In this document: piece after piece, positions 1-8,254 of the stretch | How positions within the stretch are numbered: position 1 is the stretch's first letter | Layout of the letters: each line of letters opens with the position of its first letter | DNA from: Nitratidesulfovibrio sp. | GTDB taxonomy: Bacteria; Desulfobacterota; Desulfovibrionia; Desulfovibrionales; Desulfovibrionaceae | NCBI RefSeq assembly: GCF_040373385.1 | Contig: NZ_JBDXXH010000004.1 | Span: 239,952 to 303,951 of the forward strand | Length of the DNA stretch: 64,000 nucleotides | Direction of reading: 5' to 3' | The notes under the pieces: model-generated | Database searches by the model: none | Seen by the model: the letters and a program-made list of their open reading frames with translations, nothing else | Told to the model about the DNA's origin: nothing | Position numbers and translations under genes: made by a program

Positions 1-501
1 ACCCATTTGCCGGGCCGCGAAGGGCTGCAACTGGCGGAGGTGGACCTGATGGCCCTTGCCCGTCGCGCCTGCGGGCAGGTGCCCGGCGCAAAGCTGCGCT
101 TCACCGGCGAAGGGGCCACCGTGCAGGCCGATGCGGAACAGATAGGCAAGGTGTTCATCAACCTGTGCCTGAACGCCGTGGAGGCGAACGGCGCCGGTCC
201 CATCGTCGTCCATGTCGGCAACGATGGCGCGCCGTACTTCCGGGTACAGGACGAGGCAGGCGGCATCGATCCCAACCTGCTGCGCAACGGGTTGTTCAAG
301 CCGTTCCGCAGCACCAAGAAGCGCGGCATGGGCATAGGCCTCTACCATTGCCGCAAGATCGTTGACGCGCACGGGGGCAGGATACGCGTCGAGTCCCGTG
401 CGGGCCAGGGAACGACGTTTACCGTGGCCTTCGGCACATCGGAGCCGGGGCGCGCAGGCCACCAGAGTGTATGCGGCGGTCCATCGCCGGGGCAAGGGTA
501 G
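1..501 (+). CDS. prsK: C-terminal part of sensor histidine kinase, PrsK-like (5' end outside window)
   Basis: The reading frame is open from the first base, so only the last ~166 residues are seen. They form a HATPase_c domain: an N-box (FINLCLNAVEAN), a G1 box (DEAGGIDP) and a G2 region (STKKRGMGIGLYHCRKIV) ending in GTTFTVAF. The FKPF-STK-GMGIG spelling is typical of the PEP-CTERM/exosortase-associated kinase PrsK (TIGR02916 family, from memory). The next gene starts 5 bp downstream and is a PrsR-type response regulator, which supports the call. The kinase should autophosphorylate and pass phosphate to that regulator. The input domain and phospho-histidine lie upstream of the window. The last ~20 residues after the ATPase fold are not recognisable. 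Confidence 0.8.
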   Translation, partial: THLPGREGLQLAEVDLMALARRACGQVPGAKLRFTGEGATVQADAEQIGKVFINLCLNAVEANGAGPIVVHVGNDGAPYFRVQDEAGGIDPNLLRNGLFKPFRSTKKRGMGIGLYHCRKIVDAHGGRIRVESRAGQGTTFTVAFGTSEPGRAGHQSVCGGPSPGQG

Positions 502-505
502 CATC

Positions 506-1864
506 ATGCCAGGATTGCTCATCGTTGAAGACAACGAGGACGTGCGGCGGCAGCTTGGATGGGGGCTGTCGAAGGAGCCGTTCGACGTTTTTCTTGCCGC
601 CACGGTGGACGAGGCGCTTGCGGTACAGCGGGAGCACCGACCCGAGGTGGTCACGCTGGACCTCGGGCTGCCGCCGGAGCCGGAAGGGGTCACCGAGGGC
701 TTCCGCTGCCTGGATGCATTGCTGGAGCAGGACCCGCTGGCCCAGATCATCGTGGTGACTGGCCACCACGACGTGCAGAACGCCCTGCGCGCGGTGCAGG
801 CCGGTGCGTACGATTTCAGCCGCAAACCGGTGAACCTTGCGGAACTGAAGGTCATCATCAGGCGGGCGTTCTTTTTGCGCGGTCTGCGCGGCGTGCAGCG
901 CGAAGCGCCAACGGGTGATGGGCAGTGCTGCGGCATCGTGGCCCGGTGCCGGGCCATGCGCGCGGTGTTCACCACCATCGAAAAGGTGGCCGCGTCCGAT
1001 GCTCCCGTGCTCATCACCGGAGAATCGGGCACCGGCAAGGAACTGGTGGCCCGTGCCATCCATAACCTGAGCCGTCGCAACAAGATGTCCCTGGTTGTGG
1101 TGAACTGTGGCGCCATTCCCGACAATCTGCTGGAGGCCGAGTTCTTCGGCTACGAGAAGGGGGCCTTCACCGGGGCGACGCAACGCGTGCAAGGCAAGGT
1201 CGAGTACGCGGACAAGGGCACGCTGTTTCTCGACGAGATCGGCGAACTGCCCATCAACCTTCAGGTGAAGACGCTGCGGTTCCTGCAGGAGATGGTCATC
1301 CAGCGGGTGGGCGGGCGCAGCGACATACCCGTCAATGCCCGCATCGTGGCCGCCACCAGCCGGGACATCGCCGAAGGCATCCGGACCGGATCCTTCCGGG
1401 AGGACCTGTACTACCGCATCGGGGTGGTCACCATTGCCCTCCCCGCGCTGCGCCAGCGCGAAGACGACGTGCTGCTGCTGGCCGAACATTTTCTGGCCCG
1501 CTTCGCAAGCGAGCAGGGCGCACGTTACGTGGGCTTTGCTCCGGCGGCAGAAGCGGCCATGCGGCGCTACCCGTGGCCCGGCAATGTCCGCGAACTTGAG
1601 AACAAGGTCCGCCGGGCCGTGATCTTCAGCACCGGAAAACGCATCATGCCCGTGGACCTCGGACTTGACGCTACCGCGTCGGCAGACCCTCCTCCCCGCC
1701 GTTACGACGGCACGCTGAAAGAGGCGCGCAACGCCCTGGAGCGCGAAATGGTGCTTGCGGCGCTTGGCAAGCATGCGGGCAACATCGTGCAGGCGTCGTT
1801 GTCCATTGGCGTAAGCCGCCCGACCTTCTACGACTTGCTCAAGAAACACGGCATCGAAACATGA
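506..1864 (+). CDS. prsR: Sigma54-dependent response regulator, PrsR-like
   Basis: A 452-residue NtrC-type activator. It has a receiver domain (about residues 1-125; VTLDLGLPP holds the phospho-Asp, and the EPEGVTEGF insert is characteristic of PrsR, TIGR02915). The central AAA+ domain has Walker A GESGTGKELV, the sigma54 loop GYEKGAFTGA and Walker B GTLFLDEIGE. A Fis-type helix-turn-helix sits at the C-terminus (ASLSIGVSRPTFYDLLKKHG). The ATG at 506 is preferred over an upstream in-frame start because AAGGG lies just before it and the receiver fold begins at once. It partners the kinase 5 bp upstream. In other bacteria PrsK/PrsR controls exopolysaccharide and exosortase genes through sigma54; control of the genes that follow here is inferred. 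Confidence 0.88.
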   Translation: MPGLLIVEDNEDVRRQLGWGLSKEPFDVFLAATVDEALAVQREHRPEVVTLDLGLPPEPEGVTEGFRCLDALLEQDPLAQIIVVTGHHDVQNALRAVQAGAYDFSRKPVNLAELKVIIRRAFFLRGLRGVQREAPTGDGQCCGIVARCRAMRAVFTTIEKVAASDAPVLITGESGTGKELVARAIHNLSRRNKMSLVVVNCGAIPDNLLEAEFFGYEKGAFTGATQRVQGKVEYADKGTLFLDEIGELPINLQVKTLRFLQEMVIQRVGGRSDIPVNARIVAATSRDIAEGIRTGSFREDLYYRIGVVTIALPALRQREDDVLLLAEHFLARFASEQGARYVGFAPAAEAAMRRYPWPGNVRELENKVRRAVIFSTGKRIMPVDLGLDATASADPPPRRYDGTLKEARNALEREMVLAALGKHAGNIVQASLSIGVSRPTFYDLLKKHGIET

Positions 1865-1964
1865 GGGGCCACGGAAGTGGCAGGGGAGGCATCATGATTG
1901 CGTGCCGCCACAGCGTGTTCAGGGGCAAAAGGCCAGCACACCGGGAACGGGTGCGCGAATACAC

Positions 1965-1979
1965 CGGACCGCGCCTTGC
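1965..1979 (+). promoter_or_regulatory. Weak candidate sigma54 (-24/-12) promoter
   Basis: CGGACCG-N4-TTGC matches the GG and GC positions of the TGGCACG-N4-TTGC consensus and keeps the full TTGC, but three of seven -24 positions differ. It lies between the sigma54 activator gene and the propeller-protein gene, about 225 bp upstream of the latter's start. In DNA this GC-rich a match of this quality can arise by chance. Confidence 0.22.
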
Positions 1980-2033
1980 GCCGATGATCGCCACTGCGAA
2001 CCCTGCGGAGCCGGCGACAGCGTGGTTTGATGA

Positions 2034-2087
2034 GGGGGCACCCGGCATGCCCGGCTCCTGGTTGCCGGGAGTGCCGCCCCGGCACTC
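2034..2087. repeat. Overlapping hairpin and perfect inverted repeat after prsR
   Basis: Two symmetric structures overlap. GGGGGCACCCGGCA (2034-2047) can pair, with a 2-nt bulge, with the segment at 2063-2080. A perfect 7-bp inverted repeat, GAGTGCC-gcccc-GGCACTC, spans 2069-2087. No T-tract follows, so a simple intrinsic terminator is not supported. It could act as a prsR terminator aided by Rho, or as an operator in the leader of the following gene. The rest of 1865-2203 shows no convincing gene. Confidence 0.4.
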
Positions 2088-2203
2088 TCGTGCGGGATGG
2101 GGGAGCGTACCCCGTTCGACCGAATGCGGAATGCCCGGCGCCGGAGCGTGTTCCGACAGCCACTCGGCGGATTTGGCCCCCGCTCCTTCCACTGGAGAAA
2201 TAC

Positions 2204-4651
2204 ATGCCGCACCCTGAAGGTATCCATGCCTCGCTCTGTTGGCGTGCACCACCCACGTATCAGCGGTTAACCTTTGGTTTTATACAACCTATTGGCCCTT
2301 CGGGCCTGGCAGGCCGGGCCATGCGCGTCGCGCGTGGAGCGGCAGCAGCCCTGGCCCTGCTCGCAGCGTTGCTCGTCCCTCTCGCGCAGCCCGAGGGGGC
2401 CGCGCTGGCGGCGGAAGGGGCCGTGCGCCAGCCGGGCGGGGCATGCCCGGGGACGCAACGCTTGTTCGAGCCGGGTGGGCTTGGGGGCGCGGGCGGCATG
2501 TATTGCCCCACCATTTCTCCCCACGATCCGCAACTGCTGTTTGTAGCCTCCGACATGGGCGGCGTGTTCCGTTCGGAAAATGGCGGCAAGACATGGACGA
2601 TGATCCATTTCAGGGAAGGGCTGCAATTCATCCAGTTGGCTCCACCGCCCGTGTTCTTTCCGGACGGCATGGCATGGGTGACGGCCCGCAACCGCGTCAC
2701 CGTCAGCCGCGACAGGGGATGCACCTGGCGTACCCGGCCCGCCGGTCCGTGGAAGGACAAGCCCATCCGGCACATCACCGCGTTGCCCGGCCAGCCCGAC
2801 GTTTTGCTTGTGGCCACTGTCGACGGGGTGTGGCGGGCGGAAGGGACGGCGGGGACGGGCGAGGCCTGGCAACAGGTACTGCACGGCAAGACGGTGGAAC
2901 TGCTGGCCCTTGGCGATGTCGTACGCACCTTCAGCGAAAAGGACGGGTTTGTCGTCAGTACGGACAGGGGCAGGACGTGGGTTCCGACCCCCGCGCTGCT
3001 CGGCGGCGCGCGCATGGACGGAGGCAAGGCAACAAGCATGACGGGCGGCATGGACGAAGGCGAACTTGTGCTGCTGGCCGCCATGCAGGGCGTTGGCATC
3101 ATTCGCTCCGTCGATGCCGGGGCCACGTGGGCGCGGGCAACGCCGTCCTACCAGGGAGAGAACCTGCTGGTGATGGCCCCTGGGCAGACCCGCACGGCTT
3201 ATGCGGCCCAGACCGGCACCGTGGAGCACAGGCAGGTGCTGCGCAGCACCGACGGGGGCCGCACATGGCAACGCACGTTTCGCATGGCCATGCCGTGGGA
3301 CAGGGTTCCCATCGGCATGAACGTCGAACGGTCCTGGGTGCAGACGCAACTGGGGTGGGGGTACTACATCACCGCAAAGGGGCTGGGAGTGAACCCGGCG
3401 GGCGATGGCTTCCTGCTGGTGGCAACGCAGGGCGACCTGTACGCCAGCCGTGACGGGGGCGATTCATGGTCGCAGATCATGACCCGTGAACTGCCGCCAG
3501 CGGCGGGTGAAAAGGGACCACGGCTGCGCAGCATCGGCCTGGAGATAACCAGCACGTGGAACTACGTGTTCGACGTACACGACCCGGAACGGCACTACAT
3601 CGCCTACACCGATATCGGCTTTGCCCGGTCCACGGACAGGGGCGAGACCTGGCAGTGGGGGGCCAAGGGGGCGCCATGGACCAACACCTTCTACGACGTG
3701 GCCCCCGACCCGGTCGTGCCCGGCAGGATGTACGCGGCAGCCAGCATGCGGCACGACATACCGCACTACACAGAACTGACCCCCACCGAAATGGGCTACT
3801 CCATCCACGCCAACGGCGGCGTGGTGATGACAGACGACCACGCCGCCACGTGGAAGGTGCCCTATGCATTGCGCGCGCCGGGGGCGCTGCCCAACCAGAC
3901 CTGCACCACCGTGGCCCTGGACGAGCGTTCGCCCGTGGATGCCCGGGTGCTGTACGCGGGCCTTTTCGGCGAGGGCGATGACGACAAGGCGGGCGTGTAC
4001 AAGTCGATGGACGGCGGGCGCACGTGGGAGCGCAAGTCCAAGGGGCTGGGGGCGCCCGGCAACCTCCACGTCTACCGGGTGCGGCTGCACCCCCGCACGA
4101 GGCATCTGTACTGCCTCATCACGGGCTTGCGCGGCCCCACCAAACCGACATTCTTCAACATACCTGGCGGGCTGTGGCGTTCGACCAACGGCGGGGAGAG
4201 CTGGCAGAACCTTACCCTTGGCTCGAACCTTGCGTGGTGGAGCACCAATTTCTCCTTCGATCCGTCCGACGACCGCGTCATCTACGTCAGCGCAGCCACG
4301 GCACCCGGTCACTGGCAGGAAGGCGGCGTGTACAAGACCACCGACGGGGGGGGCGCCTGGCGGCACATCCTGACGGACAACGACCTCCGCACTCTGGCTG
4401 GCGGCGACAACTTCGACAACACGATGGTCGTGGTGGTGCACCCGGACGACCCCAGGCTGGTGTACGTGGGCACGACCCTGCACGGCCTGATCTACAGCCG
4501 TGACGGCGGCGCCACCTGGAAGCATTACGCGGAGTTCCCCTTCGCAAGCGTGCTGAACGTCGTTTTCGATCCTGCATCGCGCAACCACATGATCGTGACC
4601 ACCTTTGGCGGCGGAATATGGTCCGGTCCCCACCTTCCGCCGGACCGGTAA
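2204..4651 (+). CDS. Secreted Asp-box (BNR/sortilin-like) beta-propeller protein
   Basis: A large exported protein with about twelve Asp-box motifs of the S-x-D-x-G-x-T-W type (SENGGKTW, STDRGRTW, SVDAGATW, STDGGRTW, SRDGGDSW, STDRGETW, SMDGGRTW, STNGGESW, TTDGGGAW, SRDGGATW and weaker ones), spaced as in GH74/VPS10-type multi-bladed propellers. The ATG at 2204 has GGAG six bases upstream, but the hydrophobic signal segment (AAALALLAALLVPLA) begins about 45 residues later, so the ATG at 2321 is a real alternative. Such propellers bind or cleave glycans, or act as adhesins and folding platforms. No catalytic pair could be assigned by eye. It is the first gene after prsR and precedes the ATP-grasp/acyltransferase genes, which suggests a role at the cell surface. 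Confidence 0.75.
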   Translation: MPHPEGIHASLCWRAPPTYQRLTFGFIQPIGPSGLAGRAMRVARGAAAALALLAALLVPLAQPEGAALAAEGAVRQPGGACPGTQRLFEPGGLGGAGGMYCPTISPHDPQLLFVASDMGGVFRSENGGKTWTMIHFREGLQFIQLAPPPVFFPDGMAWVTARNRVTVSRDRGCTWRTRPAGPWKDKPIRHITALPGQPDVLLVATVDGVWRAEGTAGTGEAWQQVLHGKTVELLALGDVVRTFSEKDGFVVSTDRGRTWVPTPALLGGARMDGGKATSMTGGMDEGELVLLAAMQGVGIIRSVDAGATWARATPSYQGENLLVMAPGQTRTAYAAQTGTVEHRQVLRSTDGGRTWQRTFRMAMPWDRVPIGMNVERSWVQTQLGWGYYITAKGLGVNPAGDGFLLVATQGDLYASRDGGDSWSQIMTRELPPAAGEKGPRLRSIGLEITSTWNYVFDVHDPERHYIAYTDIGFARSTDRGETWQWGAKGAPWTNTFYDVAPDPVVPGRMYAAASMRHDIPHYTELTPTEMGYSIHANGGVVMTDDHAATWKVPYALRAPGALPNQTCTTVALDERSPVDARVLYAGLFGEGDDDKAGVYKSMDGGRTWERKSKGLGAPGNLHVYRVRLHPRTRHLYCLITGLRGPTKPTFFNIPGGLWRSTNGGESWQNLTLGSNLAWWSTNFSFDPSDDRVIYVSAATAPGHWQEGGVYKTTDGGGAWRHILTDNDLRTLAGGDNFDNTMVVVVHPDDPRLVYVGTTLHGLIYSRDGGATWKHYAEFPFASVLNVVFDPASRNHMIVTTFGGGIWSGPHLPPDR

Positions 4652-4691
4652 CGGTGTGGGCGGGCAAACGACCAGAGCCGGGAGGGCGAAC

Positions 4692-5879
4692 ATGGGCAGG
4701 GTCCTGGTAACGTCGGCAAGAACGCGCGTTGCCTACAATATATGCAAAAGCCTTGCGCGGCGGGGCATAGATGTCGTTGCGGCAGACTCGGTGCCCCACG
4801 CGATGGCGTTCCACTCGCGCCATGTGACGCGCGCGGTGCGCTACACGTCACCCTTTCGCGACGAACAGCGGTTTCTGGACGACATGGAAACCATCATCAA
4901 GCGCGAACGCATCGACGTGCTGGTGCCGGTGCTGGAGGAAACCTACATGATCGCGCGCAACCGCCAACGGCTGGGGCAACGGGTGGGGCTGCTGCTGGCC
5001 GACTACTCCGCCATGCTCGCCTTGCACGACAAGGGCTTGTTGCGGCAACTGGCGGCGTCGTGCGGCGTGGCCATGCCCGCCACCCGTGATCTGGCGGACA
5101 TTGCGCGGGACGAGGCCCTGGCCGAAGGACTTGCCTACCCGGTGGTCGTCAAGCCCATGCAGGGGGGGGGCGGCTGGGCCGTGGAGGAGGCGACGACGCC
5201 GCAGCGCCTTTGCGAAATCGCGCGGGAACGGACGGCTGCGGGATGCAACAGCCTTGTGCAGCAGAAGGTATGCGGAGACACCGTATGCGTGGCCATGCTG
5301 TACGACGGCGGGACGTTGCTTGCCTCGGACGCGTACCGGACGCTGGAGACATATCCGTGGCCCTACGGCCAGGCCACCCTGCGCGAGTCGACCCGGTGTC
5401 TGGAGGCGGAGCAGGGTCTGCAACGGCTGCTTGACGCCGTGGGCTGGACGGGCGTGTGCGAGGCGGACTTCATTGTCGATGCTGCAACTGGCCGGGCATA
5501 CCTTATCGACGTGAACCCTCGGTTCTGGGGTTCGCTTGTGCAAAGCATGACGCGGGGAATAGATTTTCCGTACTATTACTATAAGTTGGCTGTGAAGGAG
5601 CGGGATTTTTCACCTGCCGCGGGAAAGGACGGGGTGGTGACGCGCTGGCTTGGAGGCGACGTGCTGCGCTTCGGTGCGTGCCTGAAGGGGGCACCGCGCA
5701 AGCTGGACTTTCTGCTAGATGCGATGCGTCGCCACCGCAGCGCCGCGGCACATGACGATTTCGAGCTGTCCGACCCGTTGCCGTTGCTGGCGTGGTGCGG
5801 GGGCAATCTGTTGCGCAGGTTCAGCCCGTTCGCCCGTGACGCGGACCGGTACGACGCCTTGCGCGGCGTGTGGGAATAA
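4692..5879 (+). CDS. ATP-grasp ligase 1
   Basis: A 395-residue carbamoyl-phosphate-synthase-like ATP-grasp protein. It has an N-terminal pre-ATP-grasp Rossmann segment (MGRVLVTSARTRVAYNICKSL), a glycine-rich nucleotide loop (VVKPMQGGGGWAVEEA, about residues 150-170) and the metal-binding strand (YLIDVNPRFWGS, about 270). It probably forms a C-N or C-O bond by way of an acyl-phosphate; the substrate is unknown. The ATG at 4692 has AGGG upstream and lies 40 bp after the propeller gene. It is clearly paralogous to the ligase at 8251-9423: both carry near-identical RGIDFPYYY segments after the metal site, so this is a duplicated pair around two acyltransferases. Confidence 0.8.
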   Translation: MGRVLVTSARTRVAYNICKSLARRGIDVVAADSVPHAMAFHSRHVTRAVRYTSPFRDEQRFLDDMETIIKRERIDVLVPVLEETYMIARNRQRLGQRVGLLLADYSAMLALHDKGLLRQLAASCGVAMPATRDLADIARDEALAEGLAYPVVVKPMQGGGGWAVEEATTPQRLCEIARERTAAGCNSLVQQKVCGDTVCVAMLYDGGTLLASDAYRTLETYPWPYGQATLRESTRCLEAEQGLQRLLDAVGWTGVCEADFIVDAATGRAYLIDVNPRFWGSLVQSMTRGIDFPYYYYKLAVKERDFSPAAGKDGVVTRWLGGDVLRFGACLKGAPRKLDFLLDAMRRHRSAAAHDDFELSDPLPLLAWCGGNLLRRFSPFARDADRYDALRGVWE

Positions 5880-5950
5880 ACGCGTGCCGCGAATCCCCGT
5901 CATGGGCGGGGGCGCCGGGCAAAGCGCGGGGCAAGGGGACGGAGGCCGAC

Positions 5951-6985
5951 ATGACACGATCCGATCCGGGCCGCAACGTAACGGTGCAGGCCATGAAGCT
6001 GCTGTTTCTGCTAGTCATCTGTTACGGGCATATCCACCAGGGCGGCGCGGACGGCGGGAGCACCCCCGGGCCGACAGCGGACCCGCTGATGCAGCTGTGG
6101 TGGGTACCCGGCGATGTGGGCCTTTTCTTTTTCGCGGCCACATCGGCCTACTTCACGTCGGTCCGCTACGCCGATCCGCAACGCATGGGCGGCTACTGGT
6201 CACGCAAGGTTCCGCGCGTTTTCGGGTTGTTCCTGTTCCTGAACCTTGTCCTGGGTGCGTTCTTTATCGTCACGGGACGGCCCGGCGTGTTCACATGGCA
6301 CACGCTGGTCAATCTGGCGGGCTTGAACGGCTTCCTCAACTGGTTCGGCATCCGCAACGAAAGTCCGTTCGGCGCCGGGCAGTGGTTCTTTACGCTGCTG
6401 TTGTTGTTCTACGCCGCATACCCCCTCATGTCGCGGCGCGTGACAACGCCGCGCACGGGTCACCTGTTGCTTGCGGGAAGTATCGCCGTTGCGGCGGTCA
6501 TGCAATACGTCTCTCCCTATGGGTATTCGTTGTGGTCTACGGCGGTGGGCTTCGTGGCGGGGTTCTGGCATGCCCGCTTCGTCGGAAAGGGCATGCGCGG
6601 CGGCCTTGCCGTGCTGGCGGCAGCATGCGTGTTTGCAGCCGCATACAGGGCCCTTGGGCATGCACCGGTGGCCGCCTACGCCATCATCGGCATGCTCGGC
6701 TACGCCCTTGCTGCACTCAGCCTGCACGCCACTCGTCCGCCGCAGTTGGGCTGGCTGGTGCTGGCGGTGGGCGACATACTGCTGCCGCTCTATATCATCC
6801 ACAGTTATTTCCGGTTGCCGTTCACGGCGTTGCCGTATCTGGATTCGCTGCTGGTGCTGCTCATGAACGTGGCGCTGGCGAAGCTGTTCATGACGGTCTA
6901 CGCGCGTCTGGTGGCCGCATGCCATCGCGTGCTTGCGAACGCGGTCAACGCAGCTGTGCACCGCGCCGCAGGAACAGGTGGCTAG
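5951..6985 (+). CDS. Membrane acyltransferase (acyltransferase-3/OafA-like)
   Basis: A 344-residue polytopic protein with about ten hydrophobic segments. An early histidine lies in the first helix (VICYGHIHQGG), as in the acyltransferase-3 family that O-acylates surface polysaccharides or other periplasmic acceptors. The start at 5951 has GGAGG six bases upstream. The stop codon abuts the next gene (ATG at 6986), so the two are co-transcribed and probably translationally coupled. Family assignment rests on topology and the N-terminal histidine; the acyl donor and acceptor are unknown. Confidence 0.65.
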   Translation: MTRSDPGRNVTVQAMKLLFLLVICYGHIHQGGADGGSTPGPTADPLMQLWWVPGDVGLFFFAATSAYFTSVRYADPQRMGGYWSRKVPRVFGLFLFLNLVLGAFFIVTGRPGVFTWHTLVNLAGLNGFLNWFGIRNESPFGAGQWFFTLLLLFYAAYPLMSRRVTTPRTGHLLLAGSIAVAAVMQYVSPYGYSLWSTAVGFVAGFWHARFVGKGMRGGLAVLAAACVFAAAYRALGHAPVAAYAIIGMLGYALAALSLHATRPPQLGWLVLAVGDILLPLYIIHSYFRLPFTALPYLDSLLVLLMNVALAKLFMTVYARLVAACHRVLANAVNAAVHRAAGTGG

Positions 6986-8254
6986 ATGGAACGGAACAGC
7001 GAAAATGGCCCGCAGGCCAACGGTCACCCGGCCAGGCTCCCCGATGCCATCCTGCCGCTTCGCCCTCGCATCGCATCCATCGACATCCTGCGCGGCCTTG
7101 TCATGGTGCTGATGACGCTGGATCATGTGCGCGGAAGTTTCACCATGCATGCCAATCTGTTGTGGGGGGAAGGTTCGCCTCTGCCCGGCAACCCGACGGA
7201 CCTCGCGTCCGATACGACGCCCCTGCTGTTTCTGATGCGCTGGATAACCCACCTGTGCGCGCCGGTCTTCATTTTTCTGGCGGGCGTCAGCGTGTGCATG
7301 TGGCGTGACCGCAGGGGGAGCACGCACGATGTTACTCGACATGTCGCCCTGCGGGGGATGATGCTGATCGGCATCAATACGGTGCTCAACGGAAGGCATT
7401 TGCTTTCCGGGAGCGGGCATGTGGTCCTGGATGTACTGTGGCCCATCGGCGTATCCATGATGTTGCTGTCCGTGGCGGTGCACCTGTCTGGCCCGGTGCT
7501 GTGGGCGATCGGCGTTGCCATCGTGGCCGGACACAACGCGCTGGACGGGGTGACCCTGCCCGGCGGCGCGGTTGATGTGGCGTGGCGGTTGGCATTCGCA
7601 AGCTCGACGATCGAACTGCCGGGGATTGGCACAATATACGCGCTGTATCCGGTGCTGCCGTGGTTCGGGGTGATGCTGCTCGGCTACCTGTCAGGCGGGA
7701 TGTTTCGCCGGGAATCCCGCAGCCGATGCCAGGCGTTGTACGCCGCAGGCGGCGGTTGCCTGGTGCTGTTCGTTCTGCTGCGCGGCTTTGGCGGGTATGG
7801 CGACCCGCATCCGTGGGCGCAGTACGACCTGGCGTGGCGGACGGCAGCATCCTTCGTGAATGTGACCAAGTATCCGCCATCGTTTCAATTTCTTTTGCTG
7901 ACGCTGGGTGTCATGTCCCTTGCGCTGGCGGGCATGGAGCAGTGGGGAGTGCGTTCCATCGCACTGCGCACACTGGGCGGAACCCCGTTGGCCTACTATG
8001 TGGGGCATCTTGTGGTGGTGCGCGCACTGGCGGCGTTCCTGGGCAACGCAACCGGGGGCGGCTGGCTTGCGGGGGTGCGGGACGTGGCGTTCACGGTGCC
8101 CGGCGTGCTGGCATGCACGGTGTTGATCGGCTTTGCGCTGTACCCGCTGTGCACCATGTGGGCATGGCTGAAGAAGGAGGTGCGTTGCCTGCACGGGGGG
8201 TGCCTTGCGGACCTGATGGCTCGCCTCGCCCCGCCGCGAAAGGAGCGGAAATGA
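6986..8254 (+). CDS. DUF1624/heparan-alpha-glucosaminide N-acetyltransferase-like membrane protein
   Basis: A 422-residue multi-spanning protein. The N-terminal part carries SIDILRGLVMVLMTLDHVRG followed by RWITHLCAPVFIFLAG, the hallmark of the HGSNAT/YeiB-like DUF1624 family, which moves acetyl groups across the membrane onto amino sugars in the characterised eukaryotic member. Here it may acylate an exported sugar or amine. It follows the acyltransferase-3 gene without a gap, and its last bases overlap the start of the second ATP-grasp gene (ATGA at 8251-8254). Confidence 0.78.
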   Translation: MERNSENGPQANGHPARLPDAILPLRPRIASIDILRGLVMVLMTLDHVRGSFTMHANLLWGEGSPLPGNPTDLASDTTPLLFLMRWITHLCAPVFIFLAGVSVCMWRDRRGSTHDVTRHVALRGMMLIGINTVLNGRHLLSGSGHVVLDVLWPIGVSMMLLSVAVHLSGPVLWAIGVAIVAGHNALDGVTLPGGAVDVAWRLAFASSTIELPGIGTIYALYPVLPWFGVMLLGYLSGGMFRRESRSRCQALYAAGGGCLVLFVLLRGFGGYGDPHPWAQYDLAWRTAASFVNVTKYPPSFQFLLLTLGVMSLALAGMEQWGVRSIALRTLGGTPLAYYVGHLVVVRALAAFLGNATGGGWLAGVRDVAFTVPGVLACTVLIGFALYPLCTMWAWLKKEVRCLHGGCLADLMARLAPPRKERK

